NCBI GenBank assembly: GCA_964019695.1
Contig: OZ026515.1
Coordinates: 78,604,678-78,668,677 of the forward strand
Origin: Loripinus fragilis
Lineage: Eukaryota > Mollusca > Bivalvia > Lucinida > Lucinidae
DNA: 64,000 nucleotides
Reading direction: 5' to 3'
Shown one piece after another: positions 21,165-32,072 of the stretch. Below the pieces are notes generated by a model. That model was not told the DNA's origin and did not search any database. It was given only the letters and a program-made list of their open reading frames with translations. The translations under genes and the position numbers were made by a program. Each line of letters opens with the position of its first letter. Within the stretch, counting starts at the first letter, position 1.

Positions 21165-21505
21165 AACAGTATTGCACTGAACAAATTAATCAATACATGT
21201 ATTGTTTTCAATGCAACAGTGTTGTATTTGACACTGTTGCAGTTACATCAGTGTTGCACTCAAAAAACACAGCCTTCAGCTTAACTCTAAGTGCAACAGT
21301 GTCGTATGTTCAGTTACGACAGTGTTGCGTTCAAGGAATTGACACTTGTGAGATATGGCAAAATGCCTAATTTAATATTACTGGAGAAATATTAAAAACA
21401 CATTTAGGACATTTTCACAGATTATGTAAATATGTTTTATAGATTCAAAACTGCAAAAAAGTACATTTCTAAAAAAATGCAGTTACGACAGTGTTGCGTT
21501 GAACC
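21165..21505. repeat. cluster of CAACAGTGT/ACACTGTTG words
   Basis: Variants of CAACAGTGTTG and CGACAGTGTTGC occur at least seven times, in both orientations. CAGTTACGACAGTGTTGCGTT appears twice almost exactly (about 21311 and 21480). Spacing is irregular, so this is not a simple tandem repeat. It may be the nested ends of small fold-back elements. Confidence 0.55.
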
Positions 21506-21618
21506 CACGATATAATTAGATAATAAAGATATGTAAATGTCCTTACTTGCGTGCCTTTGTGCCTAAGTACAGGTTATCTTGTGGTGTGTATTCATTGCAA
21601 TTGTCTCACATAGCCATT

Positions 21619-21908
21619 CATGCGCGGATCCAGAAGGCGGACAGGGGGTCCGTACCCCCTCTGAAAAATTACAAAAATATTGGGTTTCTTAGCAATGCTG
21701 GTCCGGATCCCCTGAAAAATCACAAATCTACTAAGCCAGCATTCAATGTTGGGCCATCATCGGCCCGCCAGCGAAACACCATTTAAATGCTGGCGGGTTG
21801 ATTATGGCTCTCTTTTAGTGGTATTTGGATCCTTTGGATCCTCTCTCCTCTCATCAAGAAAAAAAAAGTTGGACCCCCCCCTGACAAAACTTTCTGGATC
21901 AGCGCATG
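21619..21908. mobile_element. inverted-repeat MITE with CATGCGCGGATCCAGAA ends
   Basis: The left end CATGCGCGGATCCAGAAG is matched by the inverted right end (TTCTGGATCAGCGCATG). A second inverted pair, GCCAGCATT and AATGCTGGC (about 21735-21797), sits inside and looks like a nested hairpin. The C-run GACCCCCCCCTG near the right end mirrors GGGGGTCC near the left. Confidence 0.65.
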
Positions 21909-22184
21909 TCATTCCAATGAGTAAAATATGACATTGTGGAGCAAGAATATACAGAGAGGAGGATACTTGAAATTTTATGGTGCAAGTTAATGACTTGTAT
22001 TTTAAGATAAAGTTTTTGTTATTTTTGTAGAAAAGTCAAATGTTTTGATTGATTTTAATATAAACATCCCAGTCAACCGTTTATAAGGCCATATTGAGAT
22101 GGCCAGAATGTTCAGAAACAGCACTATAGCCAACCTTTCATAAGTAACTTACAACCGACTCTATAGGGACAATAAATGGCTAAT

Positions 22185-22268
22185 AAAAGAATGTTGCCAG
22201 ACACAGACTCCAACCTGTGACCTCCTGATTTCAAGTCTGACACTGTTATCTTTTTACAGGCTACAGCA
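22185..22268 (-). mobile_element. tRNA-like SINE head fragment
   Basis: The minus strand reads GTAGCCTG, GATAACAGTGTCAGACTTG, AAATCAGGAGGTCACAG and GTTGGAGTCTG, resembling a tRNA with degenerate A and B boxes. Acceptor pairing is absent, so it is not a functional tRNA. Confidence 0.35.
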
Positions 22269-22347
22269 CAAATCTGATAAGACTGTCCCATAGCTGTTTG
22301 AGCGCAAGAACTATGTCACTCAGACAGGAAAAGCATGTGCAACAATA

Positions 22348-22395
22348 TAGTCCCAGATCAGACTGCTCCTTGAGGAGCAGTCTGATCTAGGACTA
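22348..22395. repeat. GATCAG-core hairpin
   Basis: GTCCCAGATCAGACTGCTCC and GGAGCAGTCTGATCTAGGAC face each other across TTGA, followed by TGTTTGTTT. Outer ends cannot be fixed. Confidence 0.6.
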
Positions 22396-22824
22396 TTTGT
22401 TTGTTTTTGTCAGCAAATTAATAACTTATAACTAGTATGCATTAGTCTGGATCATCAACAGGAAAATTCTATTTTTAGAGATAGGGAAAAGATGCAGTTT
22501 GAACAGGACTGTCTAGAACTTTAGGGTATATACAGTAGTTCAAAAAAGTACATTGCACTTTCAGTAGTAAAGTTTATCTCTAATGTTTGCATAGGCATTA
22601 AAAAAGGTGACATGATCCAGAAAAACATGATAGGGAGTAAAATAGGAAAATTATTTTGTTATTCTTTTAGCTTATTTTTAACTTATTATGGGTATATTGG
22701 TTCGAACAGTCTTGACATGGAAATTCTAATAAGCACCCACAAAGTATCACTTGGCGCTGGGAACACCGATCAAATCTTTCGTGAAGTAAACATTTTTGGA
22801 GTTGTTCTGTAGGACATTGACATT

Positions 22825-23030
22825 TATCACTGCACATGCTGGGTATTTTGGCATGCTTTTTTGTCTGCAGATTATTTTTAAAATGAACTTAAAAAAATCT
22901 TTTAGGAATATCATCAGAGTGTCAAACAGATTGGATCCACCACATCAGGTGCCGCGTAACTTTTGTTGGGCCTGATGTGGGTCCAAACTGCTTGCAAAGG
23001 TTATCAGTAGATGACAAAAAACACCATTAG
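22825..23030. mobile_element. MITE family T2, copy c
   Basis: Runs from GCACATGCTGGGTATTTTGG through GGAATATCATCAGAGTGTCAA and the hairpin around GGATCCACCACATCAGG to GGTTATCAGTAGATGACAAAA. Same order as the other T2 copies, plus orientation. Confidence 0.6.
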
Positions 23031-23085
23031 CACAGCAAAGATAAAAGTGCAGATTGAATGAATGATGAAAACACAGGGTCCCAGT

Positions 23086-23320
23086 CAACAGCTATGGTCA
23101 TGTCAGGATGGTCAGTTAACTTCACCAAACATTTTCCCTGGGCAAGCTAACACATACTTTCGTTTGTAACGGATAACAGCACTTCTTAAATCAGCAGAAG
23201 GAGGAGAATGACCATAGAAAATATTCCATGATCAATCTCCACTAAAGTATGGGGTCAGGCTGGAATCAAACTCACAACCCCTGGGTCAGCAAAAACTGAT
23301 TGTATCACTTTCAAGTAGCA
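23086..23320 (-). mobile_element. SINE family A with tRNA-like head
   Basis: Body blocks CAACAGCTATGGTCATG, CCTGGGCAAGC, CAGCAGAAGGAGGAGAATGA and CATGATCAATCTCCAC are followed at the right edge (minus sense) by a head: GATACAATCAG, then CCAGGGGTTGTGAGTTTGAT with a B-box-like end. Diverged copy. Confidence 0.6.
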
Positions 23321-23387
23321 TAACATGTGAATTTCACATGTAATATCAATTGTTGCTCAATAAGTCAGACAATTTATGTGAAATATT

Positions 23388-23585
23388 ATGTCAAAACTCT
23401 TTGCATGCCGGGTAATTTTTCATGGCTTTGTTGATCAGGTCCAACGAAATGTCGGGCCTGATAGATCTGGATCAAAAATGTTTGACATTCTAATGGTATT
23501 TCTGAAAGAGTTTTTCAAAAAGTGGACTTTGAAAAAAATCAGCATACGACAAAAAATTTCCCAGAATGTAAAGCATAAAGTTCGG
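23388..23585. mobile_element. MITE family T2, copy d
   Basis: CTCTTTGCATGCCGGGTAATTT is present at the left end, giving the family's terminal consensus. The core is rearranged: GATCAGGTCCAACGAAATGTC and GGGCCTGATAGATCTGGATC. The right side carries TTTGAAAAAAATCAGCATACG. Open frames on both strands here reflect the palindrome. Confidence 0.6.
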
Positions 23586-23969
23586 ATATATACTGAAAGG
23601 GTGTATTTATGGTGTGCCATTGGTCATGGGAACTAAAGACGCCCTTGCCTATTTTATTTGTTTTTAACAAAATAAGGCTTGAAAATCCAACTTTTATTTG
23701 GCTGCCCCCTTTGTGCAATCTGTAACAAGCATAATCAATAATCTGATCTCTATGGATTCGGGTTGGGTCAGCACCATAAGTCAAACCCTTATTCCATCAC
23801 ATGATTTTGTAGTGATAATTCTCTCCTTACCACTGGTTCAAGTAGGGCATTATCAGCTACTGACAAAAGTGTGCAAAAAGTACTGCCAACTGCTTAGCTG
23901 AAGCCTGTCAAAAATAGTCAAACAAAAATAGATATGCTCTAGTTCTCTATAGAATTTACAGCACCATGA

Positions 23970-24256
23970 CTCTTTGCATGCCTTTTAGTCGTTGAGGAAT
24001 ATCATCATCCTTGTTAATCCAGGCGTAACCCATTCTGTTACACACTGCATTCATCTTGTGATGAATACACTGCATTCATCTTGTGATGAATGCAGTGTGC
24101 AACGGAATGGGTTATGCCTGGGTTAACGAGGATGGAATATTATCAGAATGTCATACTGTTTGGATCCAGACTAGGCTCCACAGTTTATCAACTGTTTGCA
24201 GTCTTTAAAAATCAAGATTATCAGCAGATGACAAAAGTCTCAACTAGCAGGCAGAG
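23970..24256. mobile_element. MITE family T2, copy e, with a nested insertion
   Basis: Begins CTCTTTGCATGCC and ends AGCAGGCAGAG before TTAA (24257-24260). Between GGAATATCATC and GGAATATTATC it is split by the 127-bp hairpin element at 24007-24133. The arms AGACTAGGCTC and GTTTATCAACTGTTTG are decayed. Confidence 0.65.
24007..24133. mobile_element. 127-bp hairpin element with 11-bp target duplication
   Basis: The ends ATCCTTGTTAATCCAGGCG and its near complement (CCTGGGTTAACGAGGAT) are flanked by GGAATATCATC and GGAATATTATC, an 11-bp duplication with one mismatch. The interior is a stack of CTGCATTCATC/GATGAATGCAG repeats forming a long hairpin. An 11-bp duplication points to Mutator-like (MULE) transposition. 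Confidence 0.75.
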
Positions 24257-24461
24257 TTAACCCTTATCCCTCTAATATTTTTTCTCTCCTGAAAATGTTG
24301 TCTGCCTTTACATCTGCCACATATATATAAGAAAGCACTTCAGTGGTACTCCCTTCAAGACTTGTAAAGAATGCTTCCAAATGAACAGCACAAAAATGTT
24401 TTTACGAAGAGCTGAGAGAAGTACAAAAGTACTGCCATTTTGAAGTTGAAATAAAGGGTCT

Positions 24462-25440
24462 AACTAGACATCTGGACCAGACATTGAAATAAAGTGTCTG
24501 GACAGAACATCTGGACTAGATATTAAAATAAAGTGTCTGGACTAGACATTGAAATAAAGTGTCTGGACAGAACATCTGGACAAGACGTTGAAATAAAGTG
24601 TCTGGACAGGACATCTGGACTAGACATTGAAATAAAGTGTCTGGACAGGACATCTGGACTAGACATTGAAATAAAGTGTCTGGACTAGACATTGAAATAA
24701 AGTGTCTGGACTAGACATCTGGACTAGATATTAAAATAAAGTGTCTGGACTAGACATCTGGACTAGATATTAAAATAAAGTCCCTGGACTAGACATCTGG
24801 ACTAGATATTAAAATAAAGTGTCTGGACAAGACATCTGGACAAGACATTGAAATAAAGTGTCTGGACAGGGCATCTGGACTAGATATTAAAACAAAGTGT
24901 CTGGACTAGACATCTGGACAAGACATTGAAATAAAGTGTTTGGACTAGACATCAGGACTAGACATTGAAATAAAGTGCAGGGATCAAGCTAGAGGGCGAC
25001 TAGGGCGAAATAGTCGCCCTAGGCGCCGAAATTTCGCCCTAAATGGGACCCAGGGAGAAGTGGGAGTCTCCCTAAAAAAAAAAAAAAAAAGATTTAGGGA
25101 GACTGATCCACACAAATGCAAGCTGTGGTGACATACTACCGCTGCATCATTTTTCTCCTTCCATTAACGGGCAATAGTATGTGTAATGGCTAATTTGCTT
25201 CTAAATTGACAGAAAATGCCTTAATTTTGCGCTATAACTTCTCCCTTTCTGACTCACTTCTCCCTAATTTTCCTGCAGGGAGAAGTCACTTCTCCCTAAA
25301 ATTCTGGGCCAGCTTGGTCCCTGAAGTGTCTGGACAGGACATCTGGACAAGACACTGAAATAAAGTGTCTGGGCTAGACATTGAAATAAAGTGTCTGGAC
25401 TATAGCTAGACATTGAAATAAAGTGTCTGGACTAGATATT
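24462..25440. repeat. AAGTGTCTGGACTAGACAT minisatellite, interrupted
   Basis: Repeated blocks TGTCTGGAC(T/A)(A/G)GACATCTGGAC and TAGACATTGAAATAAAG combine into units of about 27 or 39 bp, roughly 15-18 units. The array is continuous from 24462 to 24977, is split by the element at 24978-25323, and resumes to about 25440. Some units have ATATTAAAATAAAG instead of ACATTGAAATAAAG, marking higher-order variants. Confidence 0.9.
24978..25323. mobile_element. 346-bp CAGGG-ended element inside the minisatellite
   Basis: The ends CAGGGATCAAGCTAG and the complement of CAGGGACCAAGCTGG are flanked by AAGTG on both sides (24973-24977 and 25324-25328). Deleting the element and one AAGTG restores the exact minisatellite phrase AAATAAAGTGTCTGGAC, which proves the boundaries. 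Inside are GGGCGACTAGGGCGAAAT with its inverted form, a poly-A run, and facing GGGAGAAGT words. No coding capacity. Confidence 0.9.
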
Positions 25441-25570
25441 GATCTTACCCTATTCATGATGTTCACGAAGCTTTAGACTCAAAGCAGCTTGTTCCTGAAA
25501 AGATAAATAACCAAAGATAGCTTTTAATAAACACAATTGTTTGAGTTGACCCTTTACATTCCAGTCATCA

Positions 25571-25725
25571 ATTTTTCAATTACGTCCAGACTTCTGCCTG
25601 GGTTGAACCAGTACTAAGCAATGAGTGTCTTGCTCAAGGACACACACTGTGTCTCCAGTGAGGATTGAACCAGCAACCCCTGGAACTCAAGTCAAGCACT
25701 CTACCACTACCCTCCTATGTTAAAT
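25571..25725 (-). mobile_element. SINE family B with tRNA-like head
   Basis: The minus strand from about 25720 reads GGTAGTGGTAGAGTGCTTGA (A-box region), then GGTTCAATCC (B box), then CCTTGAGCAAGACACTCATTG, TAGTACTGGTTCAACCCAGG and a GGACGTAATTG end. This is the same order as 36933-37129. Internal Pol III boxes look near intact. Confidence 0.7.
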
Positions 25726-25763
25726 GTAGCTTGAGAATTGTTAACATTGTTAATCCCAAATAG

Positions 25764-26127
25764 CACGCTAGAGAACCACTGTGCTCAAACAGCGCAGTCA
25801 TTGTGGGTTGGTTGCAGTTGATGAGGACACAAAATAGTGAACCTAGCTGTTAAAAAGGGTAATACTTTGGTAAATATTTTACTTTTGAAAATATTCTTTG
25901 CTAATTATTGTCACTTATATATCCAGCTGTGTATATCTGCTTCACAAAATCTATGTGAGTTGAGTGGTAGTTGATACAGCGCCAGAGTTAGGCCAAAAAA
26001 ATGTTTGAAGTAAAATATTGACAAAAATATTGCCCTTTTAACAGTCATGTACACAATTTTGTGCCCTCGTCGACTGCAACCAACCCACGATGACTGTGCT
26101 GTTCAAGCCAGTGGTTCTCTAGCGTGA
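25764..26127. mobile_element. inverted-repeat element, arms about 75 bp
   Basis: The left arm CACGCTAGAGAACCACTG...GTGGGTTGGTTGCAGT is matched by the inverted right arm (ACTGCAACCAACCCACGATG...CAGTGGTTCTCTAGCGTG). About 210 bp of AT-rich DNA lies between. No target duplication or open frame resolved. Confidence 0.75.
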
Positions 26128-26659
26128 TGAGACTACTACTATAAGAGCAGCCTGATCAAGGTTTATGCAGGCCTGTCGGTCTGAATATCTACCATATTAT
26201 CGTCCATATCTATTTTATTTAGGGTATGTGGTAAAACTAAAATGGCTAAGATCAGCCTTCATGTTAAGGTCTAGCTAATTGTTTGAAAATAACGAAATTG
26301 TAAAATTAAACAAGCAAATTCGAAACCAAATTGATATCCCCCACCGAAATTATGTGAGAATTTTTATTATTGAAATTAAGGCAATTAAAGAGCACTAACT
26401 CCTGTATATCTAAGAACATTCTATATATAATAATAAAAAATATCTCAAAGAACATTCTCTGAGGGACCCCAAAGTTTTTCTGCGGGGCATTACAAGGAGA
26501 AAACACCAATCAATCTTGGTAAGAAATAAAGATTTTAGTTTGAAGATTAGGAAGCACTTGGCTTTGGATATGGCATATTATTGTTGTACGCTGGAGTCAA
26601 GAACCGCTACAAATAATGAACAAACAAAAATATCATTAAAATGTAGGTAATCAAAGGGC

Positions 26660-28290
26660 AATGTCTCCTCTATGACTGATTACAACCTGACGAAACTTCA
26701 AGTGCATAACCACATCATGCTCATATATATTCGATATGTTTCATGAAATTCAATCTATTGCTTACAAAGTTATGGCTGAGGACGGAAAAAAACATTGAAA
26801 TTTAGGCAATCAAAGGGCAATAACTCATCTATAACTAATAGCACACCGATAAAACTCCCCATGCATAACTGCAGTATGGTCATTTATATTCAATAAGTTT
26901 CATGAAATACCATCCATTTGCTACCAAGTTATGGTTGAGGGCGGAGAAAATCATTGAAATTAGACAATCAAGGGGCAGTAACTCCTCTTTAACTGATGAA
27001 ACCCTAATCAAACTTCACATGCGCAACTACACCATGGTAAAATATACATGTTTTCAACATAAGTTTCATGAAAGTCCATCCATTGGTTACCTAGTTATGG
27101 CTGAAGACAGAAAAAAGTCATTGAAATTTAGGCAATCAAAGGGCACGAGCTCCTCAATAACTGATGACACCCTGATTAAACTTCAAATGCATAATGATAA
27201 CCACACTATGGTCATATACACTGAACCGAAGTTATAAGTAGCCACCATAAAATTTTTGCTCCCGTTCAGAAAGTAAAAATCGCTCTCACAAAATTTGAAT
27301 TCTATAAAAAGGTCCAAGGCTTTGTTGAGACTCTGCAAGTTATGTCATTTCAAAATGACTGGTAGACCTTGCACAGACGAGGTCCGAGTAAAGGTACCCT
27401 CATTTCAAAAAGTCACACTTTTTAGTGTGATATAAACTATTCATCAGATAAGTTATCCATTTATATTTTAATTAGTTTGAAGATGTTTATAACAGCTGTG
27501 ATATTCAATGAAAAGAATCAAAAGTTTTTTGACAATTGAACACTTCATTTCTCTTCTACATTAACATGAAGACAGCCATGGTCAACAACTTAATCAAAGG
27601 ATTTTAAGCTTAATCATGCATGGTCATATATATTCAGTATAAGTTTCATAAAATTCCATCCGTTCATTACCTAGTTAAGGCTGAGTATAGAAAAAATCAT
27701 TGATATTTAGGCAATCAAAGGACAATCAGGCAATAACTCTGTTATAACTGATAACACCCAAAAAAAACTTCACGTGCATAATCTCACCATCACAGATCAT
27801 ATATATTCAGTATAATTTTCATGAAATTCCATCCATTGGTTACCAAGTTATGGCTGAGGACAGAAAGATGGAAAGACGGACAGATGGAATTCCAACTATT
27901 GGTTACATACTTATGGCTGAAGACTGAAAAATCATTGAAAATTAGGCAATCAAAGGGTAATAACCCCGCTATAACTGACGACACCCCAATGAAACTTCAG
28001 GTGGATAACCTCACCATGGCCATAATTATATTCAGTATAAGTTTCATGAAATTCCATCTATTCGTTACCTAGTTAGGACTGAGGTCGGAAAAATCGTTGA
28101 TATTTAGGCAATCAAAGGGCAATAACTCAGTTATAACTGACGACACCCCAAAATGACTTCACATGCAAAATCCAACCATGGCCATATATATTCAGTATAA
28201 GTTATATGAAATTCCATCCATTGATTACCTAGTTATGACTGAGGACGGAAAGAGGGAAGGACGAACAACGCCAAACCTATATTCCTCTGC
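26660..28290. repeat. tandem array, unit about 170-180 bp
   Basis: Units contain GTTATGGCTGAGGACGGAAA, TCATTGAAATTTAGGCAATC, AAAGGGCAATAACTC, CATGCATAACCACACCATGG, and TTTCATGAAATTCCATCCATT. At least seven diverged copies are present. It is interrupted near 27240-27600 by unrelated DNA, and it ends GGACGAACAACGCC followed by CTCTGCCTTCAGCGGAGG. The open frames inside are by-products. Confidence 0.8.
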
Positions 28291-28344
28291 CTTCAGCGGA
28301 GGATATAACCTATGATAAGTGATTTTGCTGCTTGTATAGATATA

Positions 28345-28520
28345 TAAATTTGACACTCTGCTGATAATCTTTTGCGAAAAGTTCGGAACCAGGTCAGGCC
28401 CGACAAAATGTCGGGCCTGATCTGGGTCCAAACTGTTTGACACTTTGATGATACCCAATATCAGTAAAAAGTCAATTTTGAAAAAAATCAGCGGATGACA
28501 AAAAAGCAAGCAAAATTTCC
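28345..28520. mobile_element. MITE family T2, copy f
   Basis: The central hairpin AGGCCCGACAAAATGTCGGG is intact, with flanks CAGGTCAGGCCCG and CGGGCCTGATCTGGGTCC, and AAACTGTTTGACACTTTGATG to the right. Confidence 0.65.
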
Positions 28521-28744
28521 AATTTTAAAATAACTAGGTCGATCATATTGAAAGCAGTTTTCTTGGCTGCAACATTCAATAGCAATGTTTCAGTTTAATG
28601 GAAAATCCATGTATCTATAAATCATTGCTGCCGCTACTGTAACAGGGTTTTTTGCATTCCAAAATAATCACAAAAAGAAATTAGTAGGGAATAATAAAGA
28701 TCAAATTATCCTTCTGACCAATGTAAGCTTCCATTAGAAAGCTG

Positions 28745-28965
28745 GTTAACTCCCCATGGTGATAAATTTATGCTTGCTTTTATATTTTCTGCTGATTTTT
28801 TTTTTCAAAAGTAACTTTTTCAAAATATTCTTTCAGGAATACCATCAAAGTGTTAAACAGTTTGGATCAAGAATAGGCTCGACATTTTGTCGAGCCTGAT
28901 CTGGGTCCAAACTGTTTGCAAAGGTTATCAGCAGCCAACAAAAGTCTACACCATTAAATGCGGAT
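28745..28965. mobile_element. MITE family T2, copy g
   Basis: Starts after GGTTAACTCCCC. It carries CTTTCAGGAATACCATCAAAG, the hairpin GGCTCGACATTTTGTCGAGCC, CTGATCTGGGTCCAAACTG and GGTTATCAGCAGCCAACAAAA. Plus orientation. Confidence 0.65.
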
Positions 28966-28995
28966 GGAACAAGAAATGTCACAGTCACGTGACGA

Positions 28996-30453
28996 ATGCC
29001 CCCAAAGGAATTGGTCAAGCATAAGACACATTTGAGGAAAGTTAGCTGTAATATAGGAGATATGCTTCAGACATGAAAAACCTAGAAATGAGGTCAGAAG
29101 TCAATGTCAAGGTCAAAGTGACCCAAAGTGGTATGCACCACTCCGCCATCCCAAGAGGAATCAACACACCAAATTTGGGATTCCTACATCAAATAATATA
29201 GGAGATATGCTCCAGACACGATTATTCTAGAAACTAGGTCATAGGTCAAGATCACAGTGACCTAAAAATGGTATGCTACACATCAGCATCTAAAGTTGTA
29301 TCCATACAGCAAATTTGGGATTCCCATCTCAAATAATATAAAAGATATGTTCTGGACACGATTATTCTACAAACTAGGTCAGAGGTCAAGGTCAAAGTGA
29401 CCCAAAATGGTATGTGACACTTCCGCCATCCAAAGTTGCATCCAACCATCAAATTTGGGATTCCTACCTTTAATAATATAAGAGATATGCTCTGGACATA
29501 ATGTTTCAAAAAACTAGGCCAAAGGTCAAGGTCACAGTGACCTGTAAATGGTACAAGACACTCCACCATCCCAAGATGCGTTCACACACCAAATTTGGGA
29601 TTCCTATCTCAAATAATAAAAGAGATATGCTCCTGATACAATTATTATTAAACTAGGTCAGAGGTCAAGGTCACAGTGACCTGTAAATGGTACAAGACAC
29701 TCAACCATCCCAAGATACATTCACACACCAAATTTGGGATTCCTATCTCAAATAATAAAAGAGATATGCTCCTGACACGATTATTCTTAAAACTAGGTCA
29801 TAGGTCAAGGTCACAGTGACCCAATTATGGTAAGAGACACTTCGTCATCTGAAGATGCATCATCACACTAAATTTGAGATTCCTAGATCAAATATTATTA
29901 GAGATATGCTCCGGACACGATTATTCTAAAAACTAGGTCAGAGTTCAAGATCAAGGTCACAGTGACCCGAAAATGGTATGTGACACTCTGCAATCCCAAG
30001 ATGCATTTACACACAAAATTTGGAATTCCTATCTCATAGAATATAGGAGATATGCACCAGACTCGATGCAGTTTCTAGAAACTAGGTCAGAGGTCAAGTT
30101 CAAGGTCACAGTGACCCAATTATGGTACACGACACTTCGTCATCCCAAGATGCATCCACACACCAAATTTGAGATTCCTACCTCAAATAATACAAGAGAT
30201 ATGCTCCGGACACGATTATTCTAAAAACTAGGTCAGAGGTCAAGGTCACAGTGACCCGAAAATGGTACGCGACACTCCGTCATCCCAAGATGCATCCACA
30301 CACCAAATTTGGAATTCCTAACTCAAAGAATATAGGAGATATGCACCGGACACGAAGCGGGACGGACGGACGGACACACGGACGGACACAATGACGGACT
30401 GACGGACGGACAGTGCGATTACTATATGCCTCCCAAAGTTCCTTTGGGGGCAT
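28996..30453. mobile_element. 1.46 kb element: inverted ends around a ~138-bp tandem core
   Basis: The left end ATGCCCCCAAAGGAA and right end TTCCTTTGGGGGCAT are perfect complements. Between them are about nine copies of a unit with GGTCAAGGTCACAGTGACCC, AAATGGTA, GACACTCCGCCATCCCAAG, CAAATTTGGGATTCCTA and GAGATATGCTCCGGACACG. The array ends in GGACGGACGGACGGACACAC-type DNA before the right end. Comparable tandem-core elements are known in bivalves (pearl/CvA type), some attributed to Helitrons; perfect inverted ends argue for another mechanism here. Confidence 0.85.
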
Positions 30454-30918
30454 AAAAAGCTAAATTGGCAAATCTCATTCTCTGGAATAACTGTGACCAA
30501 GGGAAAATTGCCCTTAAAATTAATAACAAACAAGTAAATCATAAGAATAGCGCAATATGGCCCATTATGGAATATTAACTTAAAGACATATGCGGCTATT
30601 TCCAATGCGCACCTTTCCCGCGTCTGCAAACGGTAAAGTTGTCTGGGTACTGTCTTTCGACCCTTAACTGATTCGGATCAACACAGCTTCCGATTTTCTT
30701 ATCTCATATCGGTGTTCCGACATTTTCTTCACAAAATAACTAATAAAATTGTTTTGGAAATATCTATTGACATCTTTTCAGAACTGATCGTCTCAGCACT
30801 AAAGACAGATAAATGTAGCTCAGTCGAAATCAAACGACGTACATAATAACCCTGGTTACGAATACGATAGTGGCCGAGTCTATACTATTTGTATGGTTAT
30901 TTCGAGCGGCGCACGACC

Positions 30919-30992
30919 TGACCTCGTGGCCTAGTGGTTAGCGTGTCTGGCTACAAAGCCAGAGGACCAGGATCGATTCCCGGATGCGCACA
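30919..30992 (+). pseudogene. tRNA-like pseudogene or SINE head
   Basis: TGGCCTAGTGGTTAGCGTG matches an A box and GGATCGATTCC is one base from a perfect B box. An anticodon-like stem TCTGGC/GCCAGA surrounds TACAAA. The 7-base acceptor ends do not pair and the anticodon loop has the wrong size, so it is not a working tRNA. A T-run follows at about 31005, which could act as a Pol III stop. No SINE body was recognised after it. Confidence 0.5.
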
Positions 30993-31770
30993 TATTTTCA
31001 GTGTGTTTTTTCTTTCTTTTTTAACTATTTAATGCTAAATTACTTCATATACTAGTAAAATGGCATCACCAAAACGACCGAAATGGTCATCCCCGAACTT
31101 TTTATATTGAATTACGCATGAAACCTATGGGGGTGGGGTTAAATTTGGCCCTCTAGAAAGAGAATTTGTTCGGTGACCCCAGATTTTTATTCTTTTTTCT
31201 GAAAGGTATTATAATAGTCCATGAATTAAAAATAAATTTTCAAGATTTTCAATATCAGATTTTTTAATACATGATTTATTCTTAAAACAAATTCCATTTT
31301 TCGATGAATTGCCAAAATATATCATGCAGTATCTTGTCACAGCATGGGATAACAAGTAAACATGCACATTTTCTTAAAAGTTTGAGGTCATGGGCAGTAA
31401 TTTAAGTTAAAAGAAAGAAGCTGGCTGAAGATTACAACCGTTTTAGCTCGATAATTAGGACTAGTGTTATTATTTTATATTTCTAGAAAATTGGTCAAAT
31501 GCTGTAAACTTCAATATGAGATTCTGAAAAAATAAGCACGGTGACATATCCTTTTTATTTCATAAATGTATAGCCCATGCATAAAACAAACTGTATGCAA
31601 AGTATTAAAAATATTTCAATATGGGAAGTATTTAGTAGCATATGTCCTTAAATTACGGTATCTCTTTATTTACAACACTCCTCCTTAATTTTTATCTACG
31701 GCCAGTTAACTCTTACACAGGATTCCAGTTGTTCATAAATACAGATACAGAAATTTTATGAGTGTAAAAA
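30993..31770. other. unassigned AT-rich stretch
   Basis: No exon, RNA gene or element recognised. Confidence 0.35.
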
Positions 31771-31774
31771 TGCA

Positions 31775-31888
31775 ATTATTTTCTTAACCATCAATTTAAA
31801 CATGTGTTTTGGGTGCTCAAAAGAACTGTCTCATATGTTTTGGATGAGAAATAAAGAAAATAGATTTCCAATACGCATTCTTATCTGG
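31775..31888. mobile_element. hairpin MITE family M2, copy 5 (deleted arm)
   Basis: Has GGTGCTCAAAAGAACTGTCTC, then jumps directly to ATATGTTTTGGATGAGAAATA, so the second hairpin arm is deleted. Confidence 0.6.
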
Positions 31889-31889
31889 A

Positions 31890-32072
31890 GGCCTGGTAAA
31901 TAGACTCAGACATCAGCCTGTGCAGCCTCCTTTTAAGCAAATGATGTTCTGTCAGTAGCTTAACATTCATAGAATATTCAAGCAACTAGCATAGGCTCTG
32001 ATCAGACTACACGTATGCCCAGGCTGATCTGAGCCTTTGCTGGTCGCACATAACATTTTGTTGGAAATCTCA
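31890..32072. mobile_element. MITE family M1, copy 3 (left end lost)
   Basis: Contains GACTCAGACATCAGCCTGTG, CATAGAATATTCAAGC, GGCTCTGATCAGACTAC, CAGGCTGATCTGAGCC and the right end TTTTGTTGGAAATCTCAT. The left terminus was replaced at the junction with the M2 copy. Confidence 0.65.

Noticed and set aside
24462..25440. CRISPR-like array
   Set aside because: Repeats are contiguous without unique spacers; it is a eukaryotic minisatellite.
28225..28509. 94-codon minus-strand frame
   Set aside because: Spans a T2 MITE palindrome and the edge of a tandem array; no coding support.
30919..30992. Functional tRNA gene
   Set aside because: A and B boxes are good, but the acceptor stem does not pair and the anticodon loop is the wrong size.
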